DNA of 64,000 bases from the NCBI GenBank assembly GCA_964416305.1, contig CAYQDM010000018.1, forward strand, positions 1 to 64,000. The letters run 5' to 3'. The notes under the pieces were generated by a model. It was given only the letters and a program-made list of their open reading frames with translations. It had not been told where the DNA came from and ran no database searches. Shown here one piece after another: positions 39,554-48,543 of the stretch. The stretch comes from Acidaminobacter sp964416305 (GTDB lineage Bacteria; Bacillota; Clostridia; Peptostreptococcales; Acidaminobacteraceae). Made by a program: the position numbers and the translations under genes. The first letter of the stretch is position 1. The number at the start of each line of letters is the position of its first letter.

Positions 39554-41569
39554 ATGAAGCTGCACGTCAAACTTTTTGTTTTATTTGAAGAATCAGGCCA
39601 CCATTATAAAACCATTTGGAATCGATTGATGGAGGACAACTTCAACTTTGAAATTATTCAGGTCAGTCAGAACGCAAAAGTTGACCCCTTCACCTGCGAT
39701 ATCGTCCTTTATACCATCCCTTTTATTGAACCCATTGTCCGAGAAAAATGCCTCAATCCAAATGCAATATTTTACAACATTGGCCTGCCTTTTGATCCCG
39801 AAAAACTTGAGGTTCTCAAGAGTATCGAGCGCGGTACCGACGTACTGCTGATTGGTGAAGGCAAAGCCATACTCTGGGATTCCAAACTCACTCTGAAGCA
39901 CTACGGCATTGACAACATCAATTTTATCCCCTACTCCAGTCCAAACCAACATGTGAACCACGTGAAAACCGCTGTCTATATGGGCATTAAGACAGTAGAC
40001 CTGCCACAGATTGAACGCTATATCGATATAGGCGGTCGCATGATCCACCCCTTCGTGATCCGGAAAATCGGTGAAGCCGCGAATCTTTCAAAGCAATACT
40101 TGGACAAGAAGCTTAAAGAGTACATCTCCAATGAGAATAAAGTTATGGATTACACTACCTGCATATCACTTTCTACCGCCAGTGAATTCACTGAAGAAAG
40201 AATTTCCATGCTGAATTTATTTGACTTCCCCGCAGTTATCCTGGCCAATCAGGAGACCATCGCGGCGATCAATAATGCATTCAGTAATGAATTTCATTTC
40301 AATTACGAAACGATCATTGGAAACAAAATTTATTCAAATGCCCTAATTTCAGAACTCCTAAGCGTCTGTGACCCAGCCACGGGAAACGGCATTTGGCATG
40401 CCAAAAGCGGGAAAAGCTACAACGTACAGCGCAAATGTATCGAAACCATCGGCGTTGACATCATTCACCGCGAACTGGTGGAGATCGTGCCGCTTCGTGG
40501 CGACAAGCCCACCAACACAACCCGTTACGGATTCAACGACATCATCGCCAAAAGCCAGGCCATGAAATCCGTTATCAGCCAAGCTCGGAAACTGTCTGCT
40601 ATAGACGTCACCGTACTCATCGAAGGCGAGTCCGGCACCGGAAAAGAGCTCCTGGCACAGTCCATCCACTCCGAATCTCCCAGGTCGGACAAACCCTTTA
40701 TCGCAGTAAACTGCGGCTCCTTTTCCGAAAGCCTCCTGGAATCCGAGCTCTTCGGATATGCGGGCGGCTCCTTCACCGGCGCTAAAAAGGAAGGCAAGAA
40801 AGGCCTTCTAGAGGCTGCCCACGGCGGCACCATCTTCCTGGATGAAATTGCGGAAGCCACTCTGAAAACTCAGGTACGACTACTGAGATTTCTCCAGGAA
40901 AAAGAAGTCCAACCCATAGGCTCCAACCTGGTCAAACGTGTCGACGTCCGGGTCATCTGCGCCGCCAACACTGATATGGAGGCCGCCATGCACCGTGGCA
41001 CCATCCGCGAAGACCTTTTCTACCGGATCAGTCCAATCACTCTGAATGTGCCGCCACTAAGAAACCGCCGCGAGGACATAGAGCCGCTCCTGAGAAGCTG
41101 CCTGGGTAGTGACGTGATCCTCGACAGCGAGCTCCTCACGTTCATGGTGCATTATGACTGGCCAGGCAATGTCAGGGAACTGAAAGGCTTGTCTGAATAC
41201 CTGCGTTTCTTCGGCGGTCAGGCCCTTAGACGGGATCATCTCCCGGAACGTTATCAAAAGAAGTACAGCGAACTGCTCAGCCCGAGTTCTCAGCCATTGG
41301 CTGCCAAGGAGGGTTCCACCTCAAAGACCGGTTCTTTGCCGATGGTCGTTTCACTCGAACAAGCCCTCCTCCAGCTTCTGTCTGTCAAGAGTACCGGACG
41401 CAGAGCGCTTGTCCAGTCACTTAGGCAAAACGGCACACCAACGACGGAATATGAAGTAAAAATATTGCTGGATCGCTTCAAATCATTGGGATGGATCGAG
41501 CAAAGCACCAGCGGAAGAGCCTCAAAGCTGACAGAGTTGGGCCGAAAACAGCTCACGCAGCACATATAA
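39554..41569 (+). CDS. Sigma-54-dependent activator with winged-helix C-terminus
   Basis: A 671-residue regulator. The N-terminal 320 residues are a sensor I cannot name. The AAA+ domain has GESGTGKE, GSFTGA in place of GAFTGA, and FLDEIAE. The C-terminus lacks a Fis HTH; residues about 610-671 (SVKSTGRRALVQSLRQNG ... SKLTELGRKQL) look like a winged helix. GGGAG precedes the ATG at 39554. An exact sigma-54 promoter (41722) stands before the transporter-amidohydrolase operon just downstream, which is the likely target. It has two motif copies (40444, 41338). Confidence 0.87.
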   Translation: MKLHVKLFVLFEESGHHYKTIWNRLMEDNFNFEIIQVSQNAKVDPFTCDIVLYTIPFIEPIVREKCLNPNAIFYNIGLPFDPEKLEVLKSIERGTDVLLIGEGKAILWDSKLTLKHYGIDNINFIPYSSPNQHVNHVKTAVYMGIKTVDLPQIERYIDIGGRMIHPFVIRKIGEAANLSKQYLDKKLKEYISNENKVMDYTTCISLSTASEFTEERISMLNLFDFPAVILANQETIAAINNAFSNEFHFNYETIIGNKIYSNALISELLSVCDPATGNGIWHAKSGKSYNVQRKCIETIGVDIIHRELVEIVPLRGDKPTNTTRYGFNDIIAKSQAMKSVISQARKLSAIDVTVLIEGESGTGKELLAQSIHSESPRSDKPFIAVNCGSFSESLLESELFGYAGGSFTGAKKEGKKGLLEAAHGGTIFLDEIAEATLKTQVRLLRFLQEKEVQPIGSNLVKRVDVRVICAANTDMEAAMHRGTIREDLFYRISPITLNVPPLRNRREDIEPLLRSCLGSDVILDSELLTFMVHYDWPGNVRELKGLSEYLRFFGGQALRRDHLPERYQKKYSELLSPSSQPLAAKEGSTSKTGSLPMVVSLEQALLQLLSVKSTGRRALVQSLRQNGTPTTEYEVKILLDRFKSLGWIEQSTSGRASKLTELGRKQLTQHI

Positions 41570-41627
41570 ACCAAAAGCGGTACGATCTAGAACAAAGATC
41601 ATACCGCTTTTGGTTTTATTTTTAACT
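41569..41627 (+). terminator. Strong terminator after the sigma-54 activator
   Basis: AACCAAAAGCGGTACGATCT pairs with AAGATCATACCGCTTTTGGTT (one mismatch), followed by TTATTTTT. Confidence 0.9.
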
Positions 41628-41693
41628 TTTCCAGACAGTAAAATCTGAAAATTTCGAACACGCGACGCTCTAACCCTTAATCTTAAAGCATTT

Positions 41694-41720
41694 CTGAGTC
41701 CAGTCCACGACTTGACTCAG
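41694..41720. promoter_or_regulatory. Inverted repeat next to the sigma-54 promoter
   Basis: CTGAGTC and GACTCAG separated by 13 bases, directly upstream of the -24 element. It could bind a regulator, though it is closer than normal enhancer sites. Confidence 0.35.
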
Positions 41721-41721
41721 A

Positions 41722-41738
41722 TTGGCACGCTTCTTGCT
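41722..41738 (+). promoter_or_regulatory. Sigma-54 promoter of the YfcC-amidohydrolase operon
   Basis: TTGGCACG-CTTC-TTGCT is an exact -24/-12 match, 50 bases before the transporter ATG. Confidence 0.9.
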
Positions 41739-41787
41739 CTTTAAATAATCGGAATCATTTACATACCATTTGAGGGAGGGATATATC

Positions 41788-43209
41788 ATGAACAATGAAA
41801 TCAACAAACCCGACAAGATGAAAGGATTCAAAGCACCAGATGCACTCGTACTGATCGTCATTTTAATGGTAGTCGCGGCAATAATGTCTTATGTGCTGCC
41901 GGCAGGGGAGTACAACCGAGTTGAAAATGCAGCAACAGGAAGAATGGTCGTCGATCCGGCATCCTATCATGCTGTAGAAAGTTCACCGGTGTCCATTTGG
42001 GGAATTCTGAAGGCCATACCGGAAGGCATGGGACAAGCAGCCACTGTTATTAATTTCCTGCTGATCATCGGGGGCGTTTTCGGAATTTTGGAAGCTACCG
42101 GTGCCCTCATGTCATTAATTGGTTTTACAGTAAAAAAGCTTTCCGGCAAAGAGCGTTTAATCATCCCTGCAGTCTTGATTGTTTGGGGACTCGGAGGTGC
42201 TTTAGTAGGCAACTTTGAAGAGTCCTTGGCATTTATTCCGCTGCAAATCTCACTCAGCCTTGCTTTAGGATTCGACTCTGTTACAGGTATGGCTATGGCG
42301 CTGCTGGGCGTTGCGTCCGGGTATATGGGTTCAATCATCAATCCATTTAACGTCGGCGTTGCCCAAGGCATTGCTGAACTTCCATTATTTTCAGGTATGG
42401 CATTCCGTATTGTCGCCTTTACTTGCCTACTGGGCGCTGCAATAATCTACCTATACTGGTATGCGGGAAGAATTCAAAAAAATCCGAAACTCAGCCCAGT
42501 ATACGAAGAAGATCTAACCAGTCCTTACAGACATGCAAATCTTATGGAACAGATCACTTTTACTCAAAAGCATAAGTTCGTGCTGTTTGTCTTTGTTCTT
42601 GGGATTGCTTATATGGTCTATGGTGTTACACAAAAGGGCTATTATCTGACGGAAATTGCAGCAATTTTTGTCGCTATTGGCGTCTTAACGGGCATTGTTG
42701 GCGGATTGAAGCCTAACACTATCATTGATCACTTTGTTAAAGGGGCTGGCAACCTGCTCTACGCAGCCTTAGCCGTTGGCTTTGCCAGAGGGATTGTAGT
42801 TGTTTTGACCAATGGAAAAATAATGGATGTCGTCATACATAGTGCAGCTACCCTGGTAGCAGGGCTTCCTGTCAGCGTCAGCGCCATTGGAATGTTTTTA
42901 GTTCAAAGTGTGATAAATGTCATAGTCCCTTCGGGAAGTGGTCAGGCAGCTGTAACTATGCCTATTATGGCTCCCATAGCGGACGTAATCGGCATCACGA
43001 GACAGACGGCGGTTCTGGCATTTCAGTTTGGAGATGGCATAACAAACTTGGTGACACCAACCTTTGGCACTCTGATGGCAGCCCTCGCGTTATGCAGAAT
43101 TTCTTGGGGAAAATGGATCAAATGGCTCGCGCCGTTACTCATTGTGTGGTATGCCATTTGTGCAATTCTGCTGGTGATCGCGGTTCAGATTGGGTTCGGG
43201 CCATTCTAG
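41788..43209 (+). CDS. YfcC family amino-acid/C4 transporter
   Basis: A 473-residue membrane protein with about 12 helices and the family blocks GGVFGILEATGA, SGSGQAAVTMPIMAPIADVIG and QFGDGITNL. YfcC/ArcD-like proteins move basic amino acids or short peptides. GGAGGG lies 7 bases before the ATG at 41788. A perfect sigma-54 promoter precedes it, and the M20 amidohydrolase follows 60 bases later, so the substrate is probably an N-acyl amino acid or dipeptide that the hydrolase cuts. The exact ligand cannot be read. Confidence 0.88.
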   Translation: MNNEINKPDKMKGFKAPDALVLIVILMVVAAIMSYVLPAGEYNRVENAATGRMVVDPASYHAVESSPVSIWGILKAIPEGMGQAATVINFLLIIGGVFGILEATGALMSLIGFTVKKLSGKERLIIPAVLIVWGLGGALVGNFEESLAFIPLQISLSLALGFDSVTGMAMALLGVASGYMGSIINPFNVGVAQGIAELPLFSGMAFRIVAFTCLLGAAIIYLYWYAGRIQKNPKLSPVYEEDLTSPYRHANLMEQITFTQKHKFVLFVFVLGIAYMVYGVTQKGYYLTEIAAIFVAIGVLTGIVGGLKPNTIIDHFVKGAGNLLYAALAVGFARGIVVVLTNGKIMDVVIHSAATLVAGLPVSVSAIGMFLVQSVINVIVPSGSGQAAVTMPIMAPIADVIGITRQTAVLAFQFGDGITNLVTPTFGTLMAALALCRISWGKWIKWLAPLLIVWYAICAILLVIAVQIGFGPF

Positions 43210-43269
43210 CATTCTATTCTTTATGCCATCTTCCTAACATAAAAATTTTACACCGGAGGCATTACTTTG

Positions 43270-44451
43270 ATGATTTTAAACGACGCAATGAATATCCAGA
43301 ACGACATTATAACGTGGCGAAGAGCGCTGCATCAGATTCCAGAAACCGGCCTTCACCTGCCAATGACGGCCAATTACGTCATTGAGCGTCTCATTGAGAT
43401 GGGCATCTCTTATAAAACCTTTGATGGTCATTCCGGCATCCTTGCATGGATTGGAGACCCGGCGAGAGGCAAGACCATCGGCTTAAGAGCGGATATGGAC
43501 GCCCTTGAGATCAAAGAAGAGACCGACGTTCCATTCAAATCCGTTAACGACAAGATGCACGCCTGCGGCCATGATGCTCACACCGCAACCCTCCTCGGAG
43601 CGGCGAAGCTCTTAAAAAGTCGCGAGGCTGATCTGAAGGGCTGCGTCAAACTCATTTTTCAACCTGCGGAAGAAGGTCCTGGCGGCGCTGTTCCTATGAT
43701 TCAGGACGGTGTCTTGGAGAATCCAAAGGTTGACGCCATTTTCGCCATGCACGTCTATAACATTGAGGAGGCTAAAACCACCGGTTCCATAGGTCTGCGC
43801 TACGGAGGCATGTTTGCGTCTGATGACCAAGTTTACCTCAAGATCAAAGGGAAAGGCGGACACGGCTCAGCGCCAAATGAAACTGTGGATCCTGTCGTCA
43901 TAGCGGCCCATGTTATTTTGGCGCTTCAAAACATTATCAGCCGGGAAGTCAAGCCGTCCAGCCCGGCGGTGATCACGATCGCGAGCTTGAATGCCGGCCG
44001 CGGCACCACGAATATCATCTCCGACACTGCTGAAATGTTGGGAACCATTCGGACTTTGAGCTATGAAACCAGGGATTTCGTGCTCAAGCGCATTGAGGAA
44101 ATTGTCGATGCGGTCACAAAGGGCTTCCGCGCGGACTATGAGCTTAGATTCTTTGACTCCTTCCCGCCAGTGATCAATGATGCGTCGGTAACCACTCGCT
44201 TCCTTGAGTCTGCCAAAAAAATTCTGCCGGAAGAAGAAATCCTGATCATGAACGAATCTCTCATGGGCGGTGAGGATGCGGCCTTTTTCTTCGAGAAGGT
44301 TCCGGGCACTTATTTCCTGCTGAACGCTTCAATGCCGCAGAATGGACAGCTCTACCCTATTCACAATTCGAAATTCATGCTGGATGATTCCGTCCTGTAT
44401 CGAGGCGCTGCCATATTTGCACAAGCCGCGCTGGATGCCCTGGAGGGGTAG
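43270..44451 (+). CDS. M20 family amidohydrolase
   Basis: A 393-residue M20D peptidase of the IAA-amino-acid/hippurate hydrolase type. Metal ligands are visible in HACGHDAH (about 95-102), EEGPGG and the C-terminal HNSKFMLDD. RRALHQIPE is the family N-terminal mark. It removes the acyl group from N-acyl amino acids in the cytoplasm. GGAGG fits either the TTG at 43267 or the ATG at 43270. It shares the sigma-54 operon with the YfcC transporter. It has a motif copy read Thr-Ile-Gly (43473-43482). Confidence 0.9.
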   Translation: MILNDAMNIQNDIITWRRALHQIPETGLHLPMTANYVIERLIEMGISYKTFDGHSGILAWIGDPARGKTIGLRADMDALEIKEETDVPFKSVNDKMHACGHDAHTATLLGAAKLLKSREADLKGCVKLIFQPAEEGPGGAVPMIQDGVLENPKVDAIFAMHVYNIEEAKTTGSIGLRYGGMFASDDQVYLKIKGKGGHGSAPNETVDPVVIAAHVILALQNIISREVKPSSPAVITIASLNAGRGTTNIISDTAEMLGTIRTLSYETRDFVLKRIEEIVDAVTKGFRADYELRFFDSFPPVINDASVTTRFLESAKKILPEEEILIMNESLMGGEDAAFFFEKVPGTYFLLNASMPQNGQLYPIHNSKFMLDDSVLYRGAAIFAQAALDALEG

Positions 44452-44466
44452 TTTGTCAATCTTTTA

Positions 44467-44530
44467 ACCTGGTGACGCGGACAGTTTTCAACTCGGTGCC
44501 AGAGCTTACGAGAACGATTCTCAACTATTT
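44467..44530. repeat. Family II intergenic repeat, short copy
   Basis: GGTGACGCGGACA followed by CTCGGTGCCAGAGCTTACGAGAACG. The middle module of the long copies is missing. Confidence 0.7.
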
Positions 44531-44578
44531 TCAATCCCCTTCACCTTCCCCTAAACCACCATCCCCACACAAACAAAA

Positions 44579-44614
44579 GGCGCCAAGACCACATTCCCCC
44601 ATGGTCTTGGCGCT
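44579..44614. terminator. CCAAGACC-type bidirectional hairpin
   Basis: GCGCCAAGACCA pairs with TGGTCTTGGCGC, with T-runs on both sides. It separates the convergent amidohydrolase and XRE-cupin genes. Confidence 0.85.
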
Positions 44615-44622
44615 TCACTTTT

Positions 44623-45180
44623 TTAAAAACTCGGCGGCGTCATTGCCCAAACGGACTCGCAGTCCTCGTCGCCAATATTGACATACCTGTGGGGAATGGT
44701 ACTGTCGTAATAGATGCTGTCCCCTTCCTCAAGGATGTACTCTTCGTTCTCCATCTTGATCAGAAGACGCCCCTTGATGACCACCCCGCACTCCTCACCT
44801 TCGTGAGTGACCAGGCCGCCTTCAGACTGCTCACCCGGCTTGATCGTAATATAAAGAAATTCGATCTTCCGGTTCAAGTCCTGGGACAGCAATTCATAAA
44901 GCGCTTTTCGGTTGGATGTCTTGATGGTTTTTCTCTGATCACGTTTTACCACCGGCGAGAGGACCGCCTGCTCCTCTTCCAGCTCATCAAAGAAGTAACC
45001 AAAGGATACCTCAAGGGCTTTCGAAATCTTCCAGAAAGTGACTACGGACGGCGTGACCAGATCCCGCTCAATCTGGCTGATGATCCCAGTGCTGAGGCCT
45101 GTCTTTTCTGCGAGCTCAGCAATGCTTAGGTGCTTGCTTTTTCTCATTTCTCTGATTTTCGCGCCAATATCTATATTCAA
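44623..45180 (-). CDS. XRE-cupin transcriptional regulator
   Basis: A 185-residue regulator: XRE helix-turn-helix at the N-terminus (LSIAELAEKTGLSTGIISQIERD) and a C-terminal cupin (EECGVVIKGRLLIKME ... GDSIYYDSTIPHRY) that senses a small ligand. It is divergent from the DUF819 transporter-dipeptidase genes. The intergenic space holds four TYAATAWATTGA boxes, which are the likely operator. Confidence 0.92.
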   Translation of the reverse strand: MNIDIGAKIREMRKSKHLSIAELAEKTGLSTGIISQIERDLVTPSVVTFWKISKALEVSFGYFFDELEEEQAVLSPVVKRDQRKTIKTSNRKALYELLSQDLNRKIEFLYITIKPGEQSEGGLVTHEGEECGVVIKGRLLIKMENEEYILEEGDSIYYDSTIPHRYVNIGDEDCESVWAMTPPSF

Positions 45181-45240
45181 ATGAACTCCTCCAGTTTTAT
45201 ACTATTTCTATTTTACCATAAAATGACGTTCTCATTAAAT

Positions 45241-45316
45241 TTAATATATTGAAATTTTCATCAATAAATTGATATTAATATATTGAATTATTAGACTTTT
45301 TAGTTTAATATATTGA
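45241..45316. promoter_or_regulatory. Four-box operator between XRE-cupin and DUF819 genes
   Basis: TTAATATATTGA at 45241-45252, 45275-45286 and 45305-45316, and TCAATAAATTGA at 45261-45272. Each is a near-palindrome. They fill the space between the divergent genes. Confidence 0.65.
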
Positions 45317-45354
45317 TTGTAACGAAGAACTCATTTTATAGAGGAGGTATTATA

Positions 45355-46566
45355 ATGAATTCTTTCATCAGCGCAGACAATGCTTGGGCTCTATGGTCAA
45401 TCTTAGTCGGCATCGCAGCACTCAGCATCTATCTCGAGCAAACTTACGCTTGGGCATCCAAGATCACCGGCGCTATCATTGGTCTGGTCATCGCCATGGT
45501 CCTCGCCAATCTCAACATCATCCCTACCGCCGCACCAACCTATGACGTAGTCTGGGGCTATGTCGTACCGCTGGCCATTCCGCTGTTGATGTTCAACGCC
45601 AACATCAAAAAGATCTGGCGGGAAAGCGGACGCATCATGATTATCTTTCTCCTGAGCTCAGTTGGAACCATTGCAGGCGTTACAGTGGCACACGCCATGC
45701 TCAAGAACTCAATCCCTGAACTCTACAAAATGTCCGCAATCATGACCGGCTCTTACATAGGCGGCGGCGTCAACTTTGCAGCTATGTCTGAAGCCTTCGG
45801 CGCCGGCGAATCCTGGATTTCAGCCCTCACAGTCGCGGACAACCTCCTGATGGCCCTCTACTTCTTCGTTTTACTTGCAATCCCAACCATGAACTTCTTC
45901 CTTAAAAAATTCAGACATCCTCATATCGACGCTGTCAATGCTATGGTGGACACTTCCGAGGGCGAAACTCTCGCAAAGCAATACTGGGGCCGTAAAGAAA
46001 TCTCTTTAAGAGATATCGCAATGTCTCTTGCACTTGGCCTTATCATTGTCTGGGTTTCAACAGAGCTTGCCGCAGTCCTCAAAGGCATCATTCCAACCGG
46101 AAACTTCTTCCTCGACCTGTCAAATGGTCTCCTGGGCAACAAATATCTGTTGATCACGACCATCACCATGCTGCTGGCAACCTATGCCCCAAAATTTATG
46201 AGCGGCATTCATGGTGCTCAGGAAATTGGAACTTTCCTCATTTACATCTTCCTGGTCGTCATTGGTGTTCCGGCTTCCATTTCAGTGATCTTCACCCAGG
46301 CGCCGCTGCTTCTCGTCTTCACCGCTATCATTGTCGCAATCAACATGCTGGTGTCTCTTGTTCTTGGCAAGCTCTTCAAGTTTGACCTCGAGGAAATCCT
46401 CCTTGCTTCCAACGCCAACATAGGCGGCCCTACCACTGCTGCTGCCATGGCGATCGCCAAAGGCTGGAACAAGCTGGTTGGCCCAATCATTCTCGCAGGT
46501 GTCTTTGGTTACATCATAGGCAACTACCTGGGCATCTTTATGGGCAACCTTCTTCAGTACATGTAG
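45355..46566 (+). CDS. DUF819 family membrane transporter
   Basis: A 403-residue protein with about 11 helices and the DUF819 (YjcL-like) blocks SYIGGGVNFAAMSEAFG and ASNANIGGPTTAAAMAIAKGW. Related proteins are linked to amino-acid or peptide uptake; no direct function is known. The ATG at 45355 follows GAGGAGG by 7 bases. It is transcribed with the dipeptidase 60 bases downstream and is likely regulated by the divergent XRE-cupin protein. Confidence 0.88.
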   Translation: MNSFISADNAWALWSILVGIAALSIYLEQTYAWASKITGAIIGLVIAMVLANLNIIPTAAPTYDVVWGYVVPLAIPLLMFNANIKKIWRESGRIMIIFLLSSVGTIAGVTVAHAMLKNSIPELYKMSAIMTGSYIGGGVNFAAMSEAFGAGESWISALTVADNLLMALYFFVLLAIPTMNFFLKKFRHPHIDAVNAMVDTSEGETLAKQYWGRKEISLRDIAMSLALGLIIVWVSTELAAVLKGIIPTGNFFLDLSNGLLGNKYLLITTITMLLATYAPKFMSGIHGAQEIGTFLIYIFLVVIGVPASISVIFTQAPLLLVFTAIIVAINMLVSLVLGKLFKFDLEEILLASNANIGGPTTAAAMAIAKGWNKLVGPIILAGVFGYIIGNYLGIFMGNLLQYM

Positions 46567-46626
46567 AGTAAGAAATTATCCGCAGGGCTCGGTTGGCCCG
46601 CGCCCTGCGGCTTTTGGAGGTGCAGC

Positions 46627-47601
46627 ATGCTGCTCGACATTCACGGAGATATTTGGACTGACGTCACAGTCAAAAGTGCGCAGGGCAAGAGAAACATAAT
46701 AAGGGATTATCATCTGAAGCGATTTAACAAAGGCAATATGGCAGGCGGGATTTTTGTGATCTGGGCCGACCCGCCCCACGATACCCGTCCCACCGAACGG
46801 CTGATAGAGAGCATTCGGGCTATGAGTAAGGAACTCATTGACAGCAGGGACCTTGTCCAGGTCATGTACAGTTCTGATGATTTTGCGAAAGCCATCGCAG
46901 CCAACAAGCTCGCGGTCTTGCTTGGGCTCGAGGGCCTTAGCGGCATCGGTGAAGATATCGATGCCCTGTATCCGCTCTACCAGCTTGGCTTCCGACATGC
47001 GAGCCTGACCTGGAACGAGCAGAACGCGCTGGCGACAGGCGTCAAAGGCGAGCCCAGCCGCGGACTGACTCAGAAAGGCAAAGAGGCCGTGTCAGTAATC
47101 CATGATCTTGGCATGATTATGGATGTCTCCCACGCCAACGTTAGAACCTTTTGGGACATTGCCGACCTTTCAAGCAGACCGATCATTGTGTCCCACAGCA
47201 ACGCCAGAGCCTTGTGCGACGTTCCCAGAAATTTGACCGATGAACAGATCAAAACCATCGGCAGCAAAAATGGCTTGGTAGGACTTAACGCCTACAACGA
47301 ATTTATTCACGAGGTGCCGGCTGAGCGAACCGTTGACCGCCTGATCGATCACCTGGTGCATGTCGCGGGGCTGATTGGGATTGACAAAATTGCCCTGGGC
47401 TTCGACTTTTTCGAATACCTGTCCAGCTCGACCACGGACAGCTTCACCTCGGCTACATATGCCGGCACCATAGGCCTCGAGGATATCACTCAGGCACCGA
47501 ACATGATTTCCCGGTTGAGCGAAAGAGGCTTCACCCAGGAAGAGATCGAACTGGTCAGCTATAAAAATTTCTTGTCCTTGATGGATCGCGTGATGAAGTA
47601 A
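46627..47601 (+). CDS. Membrane dipeptidase family (peptidase M19)
   Basis: A 324-residue zinc dipeptidase of the renal-dipeptidase type. Metal ligands are seen in DIHGDIW, the glutamate of LLGLEGLSGIG, and VSHSNARA; the C-terminal GFDFFEY is also typical. Family members cut dipeptides, including those with D-residues. TTTTGGAGG precedes the ATG. With the DUF819 transporter it forms a small uptake-and-cleavage unit. It contains a motif copy (47253-47262). Confidence 0.9.
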   Translation: MLLDIHGDIWTDVTVKSAQGKRNIIRDYHLKRFNKGNMAGGIFVIWADPPHDTRPTERLIESIRAMSKELIDSRDLVQVMYSSDDFAKAIAANKLAVLLGLEGLSGIGEDIDALYPLYQLGFRHASLTWNEQNALATGVKGEPSRGLTQKGKEAVSVIHDLGMIMDVSHANVRTFWDIADLSSRPIIVSHSNARALCDVPRNLTDEQIKTIGSKNGLVGLNAYNEFIHEVPAERTVDRLIDHLVHVAGLIGIDKIALGFDFFEYLSSSTTDSFTSATYAGTIGLEDITQAPNMISRLSERGFTQEEIELVSYKNFLSLMDRVMK

Positions 47602-47622
47602 AACGTTAATAATTTAACTTGG

Positions 47623-47690
47623 TGACGCGGACAGAAATGAAGTGAGTGCCTGTCACTCACTCCAACTTGGTGCCAGAGCTTGCGAGAACA
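47623..47690. repeat. Family II intergenic repeat with AGTGAGTG palindrome
   Basis: GGTGACGCGGACA, then AGTGAGTG-CCTGT-CACTCACT, then GGTGCCAGAGCTTGCGAGAAC. The first and last modules match the copy at 44467. Confidence 0.7.
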
Positions 47691-47740
47691 TTTCTCATCC
47701 ACTTCCCGCCTCACTCCCCCACCCTCGTCACAAAATTAAA

Positions 47741-47787
47741 AAGCGCCAAGACCCAGCAGAGCTTTTCTGCCGATGGTCTTGGCGCTT
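47741..47787 (+). terminator. Motif-bearing hairpin, left flank of the TA pair
   Basis: AAGCGCCAAGACC pairs with GGTCTTGGCGCTT; GCCGATGGTC is at 47769-47778. The whole 47-base unit recurs at 48544-48590 with two differences. Confidence 0.88.
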
Positions 47788-47915
47788 CAATTTTTCCATT
47801 TAGCATTCACAAAGTCTTTCCATCACTCATTCCGTCACCCGATCCGCTAACCTTCCGACACACTTTCCTCACCACATAAAATTCTATCCTTTTAATTTTA
47901 ACTGCGCTTTAGTAA

Positions 47916-47936
47916 ATATCATAATTATGATATAAT
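47916..47936. promoter_or_regulatory. Toxin-antitoxin promoter with overlapping palindrome
   Basis: ATATCATAATTATGATAT (47916-47933) is a perfect 18-base palindrome that overlaps the -10 TATAAT (47931-47936). This is the usual setting for autorepression by a YefM-type antitoxin. Confidence 0.7.
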
Positions 47937-47969
47937 CACATCATAAATAGTTCATAGGCGGTGATTATA

Positions 47970-48236
47970 ATGCCCACAATTAAACCAATATCCGACCTCC
48001 GAAATAACTTCAACAGCATCGCTGAAACATGCCATAAATATGGCGAACCCGTCTTCATTACAAAAAACGGGCAAGGCGATCTGGTGGTCATGAGTTTGGC
48101 ACTTTACGAGCAACAGCAAGCTCAGCTCGACTTATACAAAAAACTACTCGAAGCAGAGGTGGAGAGTGCCTCAACCAAAGAAAGAAAATCCCATAAAGCA
48201 CTTATGTCCGAGCTCCGGAAGCGCATTAATGAATAA
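47970..48236 (+). CDS. Phd/YefM family antitoxin
   Basis: An 88-residue antitoxin. The N-terminal half has the Phd/YefM DNA-binding fold (KPISDLRNNFNSIAE, EPVFITKNGQGDLVVMSL). The C-terminal half is charged and likely disordered until it wraps the toxin. The start at 47970 is preferred over the GTG at 47961, which lies inside the AGGCGGTG ribosome site. It overlaps the toxin gene by 8 bases. Confidence 0.9.
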   Translation: MPTIKPISDLRNNFNSIAETCHKYGEPVFITKNGQGDLVVMSLALYEQQQAQLDLYKKLLEAEVESASTKERKSHKALMSELRKRINE

Positions 48237-48540
48237 TTCCTTCACCATTGAATATCTGCCCTTAGCCGAAGAAGACATAAAGAATATTTTCGATTATATT
48301 ATAATTGATGATCCCTACACCGCAGTCAAAGTCCTTGATCAATTTGATAAAACAATTGATCTCTTAACAAACTTCCCATATATGGGCGCTTTTCCACGCG
48401 ACACCTATATTGCACAAATGGATTATCGTTTTCTTGTCGTGGAAACCTTTTTAGTATTTTACGTTGTCTCAGAAGAATTAAACAGAGTTGAAATCAGAAG
48501 AATTTTTAGTTCAAAACAGAAGTATGATGCATTTCTATAA
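48229..48540 (+). CDS. RelE/ParE family toxin
   Basis: A 103-residue RelE/ParE superfamily toxin: YLPLAEEDIKNIFDYI helix pair, FPYMGAFPRD and the C-terminal strand VEIRRIFSSKQKY. RelE members cut ribosome-bound mRNA; ParE members poison gyrase. The sequence does not decide between them. Its ATG lies within the antitoxin's last codons, so translation is coupled. Confidence 0.87.
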   Translation: MNNSFTIEYLPLAEEDIKNIFDYIIIDDPYTAVKVLDQFDKTIDLLTNFPYMGAFPRDTYIAQMDYRFLVVETFLVFYVVSEELNRVEIRRIFSSKQKYDAFL

Positions 48541-48543
48541 CAG

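Larger units (their letters stand above)
47602..47969. other. 368-base intergenic region
   Basis: It holds a family II repeat (47623-47690), a motif-bearing terminator hairpin (47741-47787), an AT-rich stretch and the palindromic promoter of the toxin-antitoxin pair. There is no protein gene. Confidence 0.7.
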
